From the NCBI GenBank assembly GCA_964571135.1, contig CAZMZW010000003.1:62001-126000 (forward strand): a stretch of DNA of 64,000 bases, given 5' to 3'. Origin of the DNA: CAZMZW01 sp964571135. Its GTDB lineage: Bacteria > Chloroflexota > Anaerolineae > Anaerolineales > Anaerolineaceae. Shown one piece after another: positions 35,785-44,034 of this stretch; the stretch's first letter is position 1; each line of letters starts with the position of its first letter. The position numbers were made by a program, and so were the translations under genes. The notes beneath the pieces were generated by a model, which saw only the letters and a program-made list of their open reading frames with translations, had not been told where the DNA came from and ran no database searches.

Positions 35785-37803
35785 ATGAATTATTTGGATC
35801 AAAAAATCAATGAGCATTTTGCCGGTTTGGTAGTCCGCAAAGACCTGGTTAAAACCGTCAAGGGCGGTGCCATTGTTCCGACCTATGTATTGGAGTATTT
35901 GCTCGGCCAATATTGTGCAACTTCAGATGAAGATAGCATTAAGTCTGGCATTAATACAGTCAAAGATATTTTGCGCAAACATTATGTGCATCGCAGTGAA
36001 GCCAACCTGATCAAATCCACTATTCGTGAAAAAGGACAGCATCGGGTTATTGATAAAGTCAGTGTGGAGCTGAATGAAAAAGCGGATGTGTATGAAGCCA
36101 CGTTCTCCAATTTAGGGATCAGCAAAGTGCTGGTGGATGCTGATACTGTCAAACGGCACCCCAAGCTGTTGGTGAGCGGAGTCTGGTGCATTTCAGAAAT
36201 CAAATACAGCTACACGGAAGATGTCCGCATTTCCCCCTGGATTCTGGATTCGATCAAGCCCATCCAACTCTCACATTTCGATTTTGATCTGTATTTGGAA
36301 AAACGCAAGCAATTCACTTTGGAGGAATGGATCGATTTGTTGATCCAAAGTATAGGGTTCAATCCGCAGATGTTTGATCTGCGCACAAAAATGATGCAGT
36401 TAATGCGCCTGGTGCCTTACTGCGAACGGAATTACAACCTGATTGAGTTAGGACCTAAAGGAACAGGCAAATCCCATATCTATTCGGATTTTTCTCCACA
36501 TGGCATATTAATCTCAGGTGGCGAAGTATCGGTTCCAAAATTATTTGTTAATAATGTCACTGGGAGAATTGGATTGGTGGGGTATTGGGATACGGTGGCA
36601 TTTGATGAATTTGCAGGCAGAAAAAAACGTTCCAATAAAGAATTGGTAGATATTCTAAAGAACTATATGGCGAACAAATCCTTTTCGAGGGGGATCGAAA
36701 CACTTGGAGCGGAAGCATCATTGGTTTTTGTGGGTAACACCAGCCATGATCTTTCCCACATGCTGAAGTATTCCAATTTATTTGAAGAGTTACCGGTGCA
36801 ATACTACGATTCTGCATTTATGGATCGACTGCATTTTTATATTCCGGGCTGGGAAGTGGAAATCATCCGCGGCGAAATGTTTTCTGATGGGTATGGTTTC
36901 ATTGTTGATTACTTGGCTGAAATATTAAAATCGATGCGTAATTACGATTACTCGCAAAAATACACAGAGCACTTCACGTTATTTAATGATATTTCCACTC
37001 GGGATCGGGATGGTATCACCAAGACCTTCTCGGGTTTGATGAAAATTCTATTTCCGGATGGTCAAGCGGATAAACAGGATATGCAATTCTTGTTTGAATT
37101 TGCAATGGAAGGTCGAAAGCGCATCAAAGATCAATTAATGCGTATTGATACAACTTATTCAGATGTCACCTTTGGATATGAAGTTATCGAGAATGGTTCC
37201 AAGGAATTAGTTAAAACTCTTGAAGAGAAGACTTTTCCGCAATACTATTATTTGAAACCTAAAAAAGAATCGAAAGACACTTCTGATAGTGAATTATTTC
37301 CAGAGTTTATTGATGACCTGAAAACCGATAAACTTACAATAGAAGAACTCATTAGATCAGGGGAGAGTGCAAGATTGGAATTTAAATCCACCTTGCGGTG
37401 GAATTTGCAGGCGAATCGGATAGATAAAGATATAGAAATTGGAAATCTTAAAACAATCGTTGCATATATGAATTCAGGAGGAGGCACGCTGTTGGTTGGC
37501 GTTGAAGATGATGGAAATGCTTTAGGCATTGAGCCCGACCAATTTCAAAATGAAGATAAATACTTGCTTCATTTTGCTAATTTACTTAATGACCGGATTG
37601 GTAAAAAGAATGCTGAATTTATCCATTGGGGTCTGAAAGAAATCAATGGGAAGAAAATCTTACGCGTGGATTGTGATGCAAGTTCAACCCCCGTTTTTTT
37701 GAAGAACGAAGGGAAAGAAGAGTTTTTTATCCGCACTGGGCCTGCTTCAGTGCAATTATCTACGAGTGAGGTATTGGAATATTCGAAGAAGCATTTTAGA
37801 TAG
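35785..37803 (+). CDS. brxL: BREX BrxL-like AAA+ protein with a C-terminal AlbA_2 domain
   Basis: 672 residues from the ATG at 35785; the longer frame into pglZ was rejected. Residues 1-185 match the BrxL N-terminal DNA-binding region, and residues 200-480 the AAA+ core with Walker A GPKGTGKS (223-230) and Walker B VAFDE (271-275). Standard BrxL ends in a Lon-like protease domain. Here the C-terminal 146 residues (527-672) instead read ARLEFKSTLRWNL, then a MNSGGGTLLVGVEDDG segment and FFIRTG, the hallmarks of an AlbA_2 (Schlafen-type) nucleic-acid-binding domain. No Lon serine-lysine pair is visible. No frameshift or stop separates the parts, so it is a true fusion. Confidence 0.85.
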   Translation: MNYLDQKINEHFAGLVVRKDLVKTVKGGAIVPTYVLEYLLGQYCATSDEDSIKSGINTVKDILRKHYVHRSEANLIKSTIREKGQHRVIDKVSVELNEKADVYEATFSNLGISKVLVDADTVKRHPKLLVSGVWCISEIKYSYTEDVRISPWILDSIKPIQLSHFDFDLYLEKRKQFTLEEWIDLLIQSIGFNPQMFDLRTKMMQLMRLVPYCERNYNLIELGPKGTGKSHIYSDFSPHGILISGGEVSVPKLFVNNVTGRIGLVGYWDTVAFDEFAGRKKRSNKELVDILKNYMANKSFSRGIETLGAEASLVFVGNTSHDLSHMLKYSNLFEELPVQYYDSAFMDRLHFYIPGWEVEIIRGEMFSDGYGFIVDYLAEILKSMRNYDYSQKYTEHFTLFNDISTRDRDGITKTFSGLMKILFPDGQADKQDMQFLFEFAMEGRKRIKDQLMRIDTTYSDVTFGYEVIENGSKELVKTLEEKTFPQYYYLKPKKESKDTSDSELFPEFIDDLKTDKLTIEELIRSGESARLEFKSTLRWNLQANRIDKDIEIGNLKTIVAYMNSGGGTLLVGVEDDGNALGIEPDQFQNEDKYLLHFANLLNDRIGKKNAEFIHWGLKEINGKKILRVDCDASSTPVFLKNEGKEEFFIRTGPASVQLSTSEVLEYSKKHFR

Positions 37804-37817
37804 ATGGGAGGTAGGAA

Positions 37818-38201
37818 ATGGAGAATGAAAAGTTGTTGAGTGACTTACTTGAAGAAATGAAATTGTTGAATCAAACTCAAAAAGACATTAGTCATTCATT
37901 GGATGTTTTAATTAGAAGCGAAGTCGAAACCCGATTGACACATATATTTAATGACGGAAATGAGATACTAGTTTATCAGCTATCTGATGGAAAAAGATCC
38001 ACCTCTGAAATAACCAAATTTTTAGATGTTAGCAGAATGTCAATTTCAAGATTATGGAAGAAATGGGAAGAAGAGTTAGGTATTGTTGAAACGGATGGTT
38101 TTCGCAAACCATATAAAGCGAAATACACTTTAGAAGAATTGGCCTTACTCTTTGGGAAACCATCTAAAAATAATAGTTCCCAACCTGAAAAAAAGGAATA
38201 A
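37818..38201 (+). CDS. Coiled-coil plus winged-HTH protein after BREX
   Basis: 127 residues. An N-terminal amphipathic helix (about 1-40) is followed by a winged-HTH of MarR-like style (RSTSEITKFLDVSRMSISRLWKKW) and a lysine-rich tail. It follows brxL by 14 bp with a ribosome-binding site (GGGAGG), and the next gene starts 2 bp after its stop. It shares the leading LL-E----LNQ pattern with the next protein, suggesting they pair through that helix. Function unknown; probably a regulator or antitoxin for the HEPN protein downstream. Confidence 0.65.
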   Translation: MENEKLLSDLLEEMKLLNQTQKDISHSLDVLIRSEVETRLTHIFNDGNEILVYQLSDGKRSTSEITKFLDVSRMSISRLWKKWEEELGIVETDGFRKPYKAKYTLEELALLFGKPSKNNSSQPEKKE

Positions 38202-38203
38202 AA

Positions 38204-38428
38204 ATGTCTACAGATGTCGAACTTTTAGAAAAAATATCAAAATCATTAAATCAAATGGCAAAAATGGAGGCTCTAAATATTCTTCAGTCTGAAGAATGGG
38301 TTGGAAAATCAAATGGTGAAAAGATTTTTTTCCTTCATAAATTGGATTTTGAAAATGATGAAATTGCATTATTAGTTGGAACAACAAATGGAACTGTAAA
38401 GAAAGAAATTTCGACTAGGAAAAAATAA
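38204..38428 (+). CDS. Small coiled-coil/HTH protein after BREX
   Basis: 74 residues. An N-terminal helix (LLEKISKSLNQMAKME) is followed by a sigma-factor region-4-like HTH (FFLHKLDFENDEIALLVGTTNGTVKKEI). Separated by 2 bp from the previous gene and by 3 bp from the HEPN gene. Likely works with both. No family name assigned. Confidence 0.6.
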   Translation: MSTDVELLEKISKSLNQMAKMEALNILQSEEWVGKSNGEKIFFLHKLDFENDEIALLVGTTNGTVKKEISTRKK

Positions 38429-38431
38429 ATA

Positions 38432-39205
38432 ATGTCAGCGGTAGAACTGAAGAAAGCAACTAGTAAAAAGGATAACGTATCCCCAAGAGCTATCGGATAT
38501 CGTGCAACAAAAATAAATAAAAATTATGGGCCTTTTTCTGATGAAGTATTGTATGGAATTGTAGCGCAACAAGCAGGAGTGGAAGTTTCTAAAATAATGA
38601 CTGATGCAAAGATACTTGAAGAGATTAGAAATCAAATAGATCGTATTGGAGAATTAGAAAACGATACACCTAAGCCTCGAACCAAAACCGTAGTTAAAAC
38701 TAAAGTTGTTCAAATTGCCAAAGACTTACGATTGAATGATCCTATTTTAGAAACAAAAGTAATTGATGATGCAAAGGTAATGACTCTCCTTTATGCCCAG
38801 TTATATATATTTGAAAATTCCGTAAGAGAAATTATCAATCGTGTTTTATCTAAGCATATTAGTACAAATTGGTGGGATAGTTCAAATGTAAAAAAAGATT
38901 TACTAGATAAAGTTCAAGAACGAATTGATAAAGAAAAACAAAATCCGTGGCATGGCGAAAGAGGTGCGCATCCTATCTACTATACAGATATTTCTGATTT
39001 GATTTATTTACTCAGACGACATTGGAAATATTTCCGTGATATTTTTCCTAGATTAGAATGGGTGAGTGAGAAGCTTGAACAAGTTTCATTTTCCCGTAAT
39101 GTTGTTGATCACCATAACCCACTGAGCAAACGTGATAGAGATAGACTAACAATGAATTTGCAAGATTGGCAAAAGCAAATTGATGCGAACAAATCAAAAT
39201 TATAG
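38432..39205 (+). CDS. Swt1-type HEPN domain protein (candidate RNase effector)
   Basis: 257 residues. The C-terminal part (about 110-250) fits the Swt1 family HEPN domain: LYAQLYIFENSVREIINRVL, then HPIYYTDISDL and the RNVVDH motif at residues 222-227, an RX4H catalytic pair typical of HEPN RNases. The N-terminal 100 residues are charged with no recognised fold. HEPN domains act as RNases in toxin-antitoxin and defence systems. It completes a tightly spaced three-gene unit directly behind BREX and is probably co-transcribed with it. Confidence 0.75.
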   Translation: MSAVELKKATSKKDNVSPRAIGYRATKINKNYGPFSDEVLYGIVAQQAGVEVSKIMTDAKILEEIRNQIDRIGELENDTPKPRTKTVVKTKVVQIAKDLRLNDPILETKVIDDAKVMTLLYAQLYIFENSVREIINRVLSKHISTNWWDSSNVKKDLLDKVQERIDKEKQNPWHGERGAHPIYYTDISDLIYLLRRHWKYFRDIFPRLEWVSEKLEQVSFSRNVVDHHNPLSKRDRDRLTMNLQDWQKQIDANKSKL

Positions 39206-39334
39206 ATTTGCTGAGAGAATTTGTCTTAATATCTTAATTTCGATTAAATTGTATTTAGTTGCTGCTTGTTCAAAATCAGGTTTTAACTTGTGAAAATGAA
39301 TAGAAAATATTTGATGTTTTCTCAACAATAAAGT

Positions 39335-41065
39335 TTACGATATCTCCAAAGGTTTCCCATATTCCGGCAAAAGAATTTTTATATTTGTATCCTTTAAAAG
39401 GTCAACCCAATTGCCTGGTTTTTCAGTATGAACCGGGATTAGGTATTTTGGATTAACAATTTTTACAAATTTAGCGAGTTCTTCAGTACCTGCGTGCCCA
39501 GAAGCATGAAAACCTTCAACTGAATTTATTTCAAGAATACCTTCCGCATTTCTCATGGGCTTGGTAAGTCCAATGATTTCCAAATGGAATTTTTCTGTCC
39601 ACCTCCATAGGCGCTCCAGATCCATTTTTTGTTCTTCGTCATAGGCGGGACTGTTTGAAAAGATATAGATACCTTTTATTTCTTCTTTCATTAGAAATAA
39701 AAGATCATTCAAATCAGCTATATCGGTCAGGCTGATTGCCAGGATATAATGCTCCGGATTTTGACTAATGATGTGATGATCTACCAGCATTTCCTTATAT
39801 TTTTCACGCACCAGCTTTTCCCACTTTTTCGGGACTGACTTTGGATCATCATATAATCCGACGTTGGGATTCTGCAATAAGTCCGGGATCAACGTTGGCT
39901 CAGCCAACTGCATAGCACGCAGGGTAAAGATATCTCTTGGCTGGAGGATTAATTGCCGGTCGGTTTGTTTGGCAATCTCCAGGAATGTCAACAGCCTTTC
40001 GATATTCCTTGCCGCAAAATCAGCAACCACAATTTGCTTTTCCGATTTCTTAATTTCCATCAAGCAATTCTTGAGAACATCCACTTCAGTGCATTTGTTT
40101 GGCCCGCTCATGCGAGTGCCCTCGCAGATTAGCGCAACTGGTTTCAATTTCGCCAACTCACGGGCGAAAATCCACGATTTTTCACCGTTGATTCCGTGAA
40201 AACGAATATCCCCGGAGTAACCCACCCAGCCCGTGCTCGTTTCAATAGCTGATCCAATCGCGCCGAAGAGAGAGTGATCAACCTCCCAATACTTCAAATT
40301 GATCGATTTAGGGATCGGCTGAAAAATCGGACTGATTGCTTTTTTGACACCGGGTGACATATTCCAGAATGAGAGTGGGGATGACAATTCATCATTATCG
40401 TCAAGGGATGTGTCCTGCGGTTCTCCATCAAGAAATATCCATGGACGGGACACATAATCTTCTCCTGATTGCGATTTTAATAGACCGTTTGATTCAAGTT
40501 GATAGATGCTTGAATATGGAATACAGTGTGAATTTGACCCAGCATCACCAAGCACTTTGCAAATAAAGGCTGTCATCCTTGTACTTGCAATTGGAATATC
40601 CATTAATAGATATTGAATATCCCCTATATGGTCGAGATGCGCGTGAGATACCAAAATGAGGTCAATAAAGGGTTTTGGAAAGTTACGAAAATCTCTGAAA
40701 GATTCTGCTTTTGTCGTTGCCCAATACTCCCAAAAGGCATCTTGTTCGCTTTTAGAAAGAGAGTATTTTTCTTTCTTTTTGCCAACTGACTCCTCAATAA
40801 CTTGCATGTTTTTCTTATCCAGTGCTGGGATCATGTCATCGCGGATAACCCCCCGCAAGGGAGGAATTAAACCCAGGGTAATAAGATCAAATACTCCCCT
40901 GGTGGCTCTTTCTCGAAGGTAGACACCATCAAAGTAACTGCCATATCTTCCAAAGGACCGTCCAAAATCGAATAGAACTCGAAAATCTTTGTCTTCCAAG
41001 AGGATTTTATTCCCACCAATTTCTTCAACACCCCCAAAGCATGTAATTGCAATTTTATTTTTCAT
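39335..41065 (-). CDS. RNase J-like metallo-beta-lactamase/beta-CASP nuclease
   Basis: 576 residues. The metal-binding motif SHAHLDHIGD is at residues 140-149, then a beta-CASP-like insert, and near the C-terminus GHAGTEELAKFVKIVNPKYLIPVHTE, the RNase J signature of histidines. It lacks the extended C-terminal domain of housekeeping RNase J and has an unusual 80-residue helical insert before motif II. It likely acts on nucleic acid. It is convergent with the BREX-HEPN genes and preceded by an unknown gene on the same strand. Confidence 0.75.
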   Translation of the reverse strand: MKNKIAITCFGGVEEIGGNKILLEDKDFRVLFDFGRSFGRYGSYFDGVYLRERATRGVFDLITLGLIPPLRGVIRDDMIPALDKKNMQVIEESVGKKKEKYSLSKSEQDAFWEYWATTKAESFRDFRNFPKPFIDLILVSHAHLDHIGDIQYLLMDIPIASTRMTAFICKVLGDAGSNSHCIPYSSIYQLESNGLLKSQSGEDYVSRPWIFLDGEPQDTSLDDNDELSSPLSFWNMSPGVKKAISPIFQPIPKSINLKYWEVDHSLFGAIGSAIETSTGWVGYSGDIRFHGINGEKSWIFARELAKLKPVALICEGTRMSGPNKCTEVDVLKNCLMEIKKSEKQIVVADFAARNIERLLTFLEIAKQTDRQLILQPRDIFTLRAMQLAEPTLIPDLLQNPNVGLYDDPKSVPKKWEKLVREKYKEMLVDHHIISQNPEHYILAISLTDIADLNDLLFLMKEEIKGIYIFSNSPAYDEEQKMDLERLWRWTEKFHLEIIGLTKPMRNAEGILEINSVEGFHASGHAGTEELAKFVKIVNPKYLIPVHTEKPGNWVDLLKDTNIKILLPEYGKPLEIS

Positions 41066-41100
41066 AATTATTCCGTCTGTTTAAGTTATTATGTACTCTT

Positions 41101-41817
41101 TTATTTGAAGTGCTTGTTCTTGTAATCCAGTAGAAATGACAGGGTCTCAGATTTATTCACATCGTTTGCCGCTTCAATGAACAAGTCGATATTGTCCTTT
41201 GAAAAAAGGTTATCTGCAATTTGGGCAATGATTTCATTATCTATCATATTAATGAACAATTCAATTTCTTTATATTCACCAAAATTATTTCTAAATCCTA
41301 CTGGAGATTCCTTAACTTTATAAAAGTCGAAGAAGAAAATTAAAATATCTACCCAATCAGATTGATAAACGGAAACTGCTTCCTCTAGCGCATCCGAAAT
41401 CAAACCACCCCAGAAAAATCTTTCATCGTAATCCTTGCGTGCAGATTTCTCCAATCCGTAAGGAAATTTTAACCGACCATAACAGACGAAGCTCTCTGAA
41501 AACCAATTCCTTTTATCATATGAACCTATATAATTATCAGGTATTTCCGCGTCATCAGACACCTCACAAATTTCCTTAAGTTCTTCCCAATCTTCTTTTT
41601 CAAAACCGTTCGCATCAATATCATCATAATACTTTGCAAATTCAAGCCCATCCTGAAAATCAATTTTATGAAGCGAATTATATAGAAAGAAAAGAGCGAT
41701 CGTCTCTCCATTCTGATTGACTACTTCGAGAAATGAATTCTCGATGTCACGCGGTATCTTTACGGGGAAATCACTTTCAAGTATGCGAACTCGTGGTATT
41801 CGGTTTGTAGTTACCAT
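41101..41817 (-). CDS. Hypothetical protein upstream of the RNase J-like gene
   Basis: 238 residues, acidic, predicted helical, without recognised domain, signal or membrane segment. It ends 35 bp before the MBL gene on the same strand. It is rich in aromatic/acidic motifs (KYYDDIDANGFEKEDWEEL). It may be an immunity or adaptor protein; function unknown. Confidence 0.6.
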   Translation of the reverse strand: MVTTNRIPRVRILESDFPVKIPRDIENSFLEVVNQNGETIALFFLYNSLHKIDFQDGLEFAKYYDDIDANGFEKEDWEELKEICEVSDDAEIPDNYIGSYDKRNWFSESFVCYGRLKFPYGLEKSARKDYDERFFWGGLISDALEEAVSVYQSDWVDILIFFFDFYKVKESPVGFRNNFGEYKEIELFINMIDNEIIAQIADNLFSKDNIDLFIEAANDVNKSETLSFLLDYKNKHFK

Positions 41818-41886
41818 TTATTAAAAGGACCCTGATTTATGATTCATAAGATATATTTATTGAAGCTATTAATCAATTTCATCCCC

Positions 41887-42144
41887 TTAATTTGGATCCC
41901 AATCTTCAGAAGGAATATCAACAAAGATATCATCATTTTCAGCATAAGGAAATTTTGAAATATAATAGCCTACACGATTTACGTGCGCATATCTATTGAG
42001 AATATAATTACCATCATCTCCACAACACTCCGTCCAGATATTAAGCGGTTTTATATCAACCATATTTACTTCATCAAGAAAATATGTAGTAGTAGGCTTG
42101 TATTTTTTTCCTCATTCTGTAAGGGTCATTTCAATTGTTGCCAT
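41887..42144 (-). pseudogene. Paralogue of the gene at 42170, broken by one in-frame TGA
   Basis: 86-codon frame from the ATG at 42144. Codon 11 is TGA (complement of 42112-42114) and no other defect is present. Aligned to the 96-residue neighbour, the stop replaces the tryptophan of the EWKEKYKPTT block; the rest (GKKYKPTT, WTE--GDD, NR-AHVNRVGYYI, DWD) is conserved. TGG to TGA is a single transition. Confidence 0.7.
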
Positions 42145-42169
42145 ATTTTTATTCCTTTTTAATTATGGC

Positions 42170-42460
42170 TTAATTATTATATGGTTGGCTCCAGTCATTC
42201 TCATCATACTCGCAAGTTACTATAATGAGTTCGCCTTCTTTATAAGGTATCTGAGTAATCCAATATCCCATTCTATTTACATATCCAAAATCGTTTACGA
42301 TTATATTGAAATCTTCATCAGTGCTATATTCTGTCCAGACCGTAAACTTTTTTGGAAAAAGTCCTTTCAATCCCTCATAATAAAAATCGGTAGTTGGTTT
42401 ATACTTTTCTTTCCATTCCTGAAAAGTTATGTCTATTTGTTTGTGAACTTCAGTAGCCAT
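42170..42460 (-). CDS. Small acidic protein, tandem duplicate
   Basis: 96 residues, no recognised family. The pattern of aromatic residues and the VNDFGYVNRMGYWITQIPY segment suggest a compact beta fold. A truncated-by-stop paralogue lies immediately downstream (41887-42144), about 25 bp away. The duplication suggests a defence-related or antitoxin role, but there is no direct evidence. Confidence 0.55.
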   Translation of the reverse strand: MATEVHKQIDITFQEWKEKYKPTTDFYYEGLKGLFPKKFTVWTEYSTDEDFNIIVNDFGYVNRMGYWITQIPYKEGELIIVTCEYDENDWSQPYNN

Positions 42461-42553
42461 TTATTTATTTCTTTATAATTAGTAAAATCCTCTGGCGATA
42501 TTTGCTGTATAGGTAAATGTGAAGGTTGGTTAACCAATTTTGGAGATTTATGG

Positions 42554-42742
42554 TTACTCTTCGTCTTCCTCATCATCTGATTCATCATCCAGTTCTTCAG
42601 CATCTTCTTCATCATGTTCTTCTGAATTTCTGAATTCTTCGTCATCAATCATCGGTACAATAATTCGCAGAAAGTCATCATCGGAAGGGAGGATGCAGAT
42701 TGGGGAGATTGGTAGTCTGGTTGGCTTTAGGAGTATATCCAT
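42554..42742 (-). CDS. Small protein with a strongly acidic tail
   Basis: 62 residues; the last 25 are almost all Glu/Asp (DEEDAEELDDESDDEEDEE). Acidic small proteins of mobile elements sometimes mimic DNA and inhibit nucleases. No Shine-Dalgarno is obvious. The opposite-strand reading over the same bases is a poly-serine artefact. It lies 94 bp upstream of the tandem small genes on the same strand. Confidence 0.4.
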   Translation of the reverse strand: MDILLKPTRLPISPICILPSDDDFLRIIVPMIDDEEFRNSEEHDEEDAEELDDESDDEEDEE

Positions 42743-42864
42743 ATCGATTTTATTGATATTCTAATATTATATTCATTTAGATTTCTGGGTTCAAATTGTA
42801 ACTTTAATAATTATTGTACGTGAATTGCTCAAAATATTCTGACTTTCGGATATTGGATGCTCTA

Positions 42865-43743
42865 CTAATTTGACATTCCAAGAATAAAATCGACAGCTTC
42901 TTGAGCTTGTGAAGCAGCTTTCACAACCATAGTTTTATCTTGCTTAAAAACCTGTAGCCAACTTTTAAGATAAGCGACGGAATTATTTGTAAGGTCTGAA
43001 TTCTCAATGCTAGTGAATGCACATAGGAAAGATGCACCCATTTCAGCGATCAATTCCTCTTTTGAATAACGAATCAGATCGGTGTTTTTAGCTTCAGTAA
43101 TGCCTTCGCGATTTAACCGTGTTGTATGTCCAGTAGAATGCACCAATTCGTGAAATAATGTGGCGTAGTAGTCTGAAGTTGATACAAAATCCTGCATACC
43201 TGGTATGCGGATTTGATCAAACATAGGAAGATACATTGCCTGTAAACCTAGGTTTACCATTGGTTTTACTACTGGATAATTGGCATAAACCTGATCGCAA
43301 GATCCAATTATTGGGATGTGGGTTTGAATTTTGCTATTTTTTTCAATTCCTTCGACCTGTTCAATATTGAATACATTGTAAATTCGAGCTACAAACACCT
43401 TTTTGATGGATTCTGTTGCTTCATTATCCCGATTGATTTTTTGTTCACAAATCAATTTGGATTTCCAGAAAAGAATATTTTCTGAAGATTGCCCCTTTTT
43501 CACATTTCCACCCTTTTGCTTCGCTTGATTGAAAGTCAACCAGATATTAGTAGGGTATCCATATCGTAAACATGCTAAATTCAACAAGAAAACATTGATA
43601 CCTCGATAAGCTTTGTTGGTTGAGAAGTTGAATGGAATTGGAGAGAATGATGTTTTAAAAGGTTTCCTCCAGGGAATGATCCCGTTTTCCAATGCGGCTA
43701 GGATATTGTTTGTGACTGTTTGGTAAACGTCTGCTTTTTTCAT
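42865..43743 (-). CDS. ardC: ArdC-family antirestriction protein
   Basis: 292 residues from the ATG at 43743 with AGGAG upstream; the frame runs further but lacks similarity. N-terminal ssDNA-binding ArdC domain (YQTVTNNILAALENGIIPW, then GKSS-like QKGGNVKKGQSSENILFW) and a C-terminal zincin peptidase domain with HELVHSTGH. ArdC proteins protect incoming conjugative DNA from restriction. It has an internal copy of the 16-bp palindrome (43242-43257) and a long imperfect inverted repeat just upstream. Confidence 0.88.
   Translation of the reverse strand: MKKADVYQTVTNNILAALENGIIPWRKPFKTSFSPIPFNFSTNKAYRGINVFLLNLACLRYGYPTNIWLTFNQAKQKGGNVKKGQSSENILFWKSKLICEQKINRDNEATESIKKVFVARIYNVFNIEQVEGIEKNSKIQTHIPIIGSCDQVYANYPVVKPMVNLGLQAMYLPMFDQIRIPGMQDFVSTSDYYATLFHELVHSTGHTTRLNREGITEAKNTDLIRYSKEELIAEMGASFLCAFTSIENSDLTNNSVAYLKSWLQVFKQDKTMVVKAASQAQEAVDFILGMSN
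43242..43257. repeat. Second perfect GTAAACCTAGGTTTAC palindrome, inside ardC
   Basis: Identical to 18762-18777. It falls in the coding region of ardC and may be a binding site tolerated in the gene, or chance codon choice (the protein reads VNLGLQ here). Confidence 0.4.
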
Positions 43744-43795
43744 TCTATTGCTCCTATTGTTAGTTTTTCTGTATTTCTCACCCGCACCATTTTTT

Positions 43796-43930
43796 GAAAG
43801 CGGGGTGATTGCAATAGAAAAAGCCACTTTCGCAGACACTTTGTCAAGTCTGTGAGAGAAACGGCGCGAGCCCGGATGACTTGACAAAGTGAGAAGTGGC
43901 AAATATTGCAAATAACTCACCCCAGCTTTC
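43796..43930. repeat. Long imperfect inverted repeat upstream of ardC
   Basis: A left arm of 55 bases (43796-43850) and a right arm of 53 (43878-43930) surround a 27-base GC-rich loop. The innermost 14 pairs are perfect (CACTTTGTCAAGTC with GACTTGACAAAGTG); outer blocks GCCACTT/AAGTGGC, GGGGTGA/TCACCCC and GAAAGC/GCTTTC also pair. Each arm contains TTGACA. It may be a cruciform, an origin of transfer or replication, or encode a hairpin RNA. Confidence 0.6.
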
Positions 43931-44034
43931 GATAAAAAATGTAGTCAGGGTGGTTGGGAAGAAATACAGAGACAATCAGGAGCAATGAAAAAGACGTGAA
44001 CCGGTCACGTCAATATCGAATATTGGAAAATGCT

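Noticed and set aside
42540..42764. Poly-serine ORF on the plus strand
   Set aside because: It is the reverse reading of the Glu/Asp-rich tail of the minus-strand gene.
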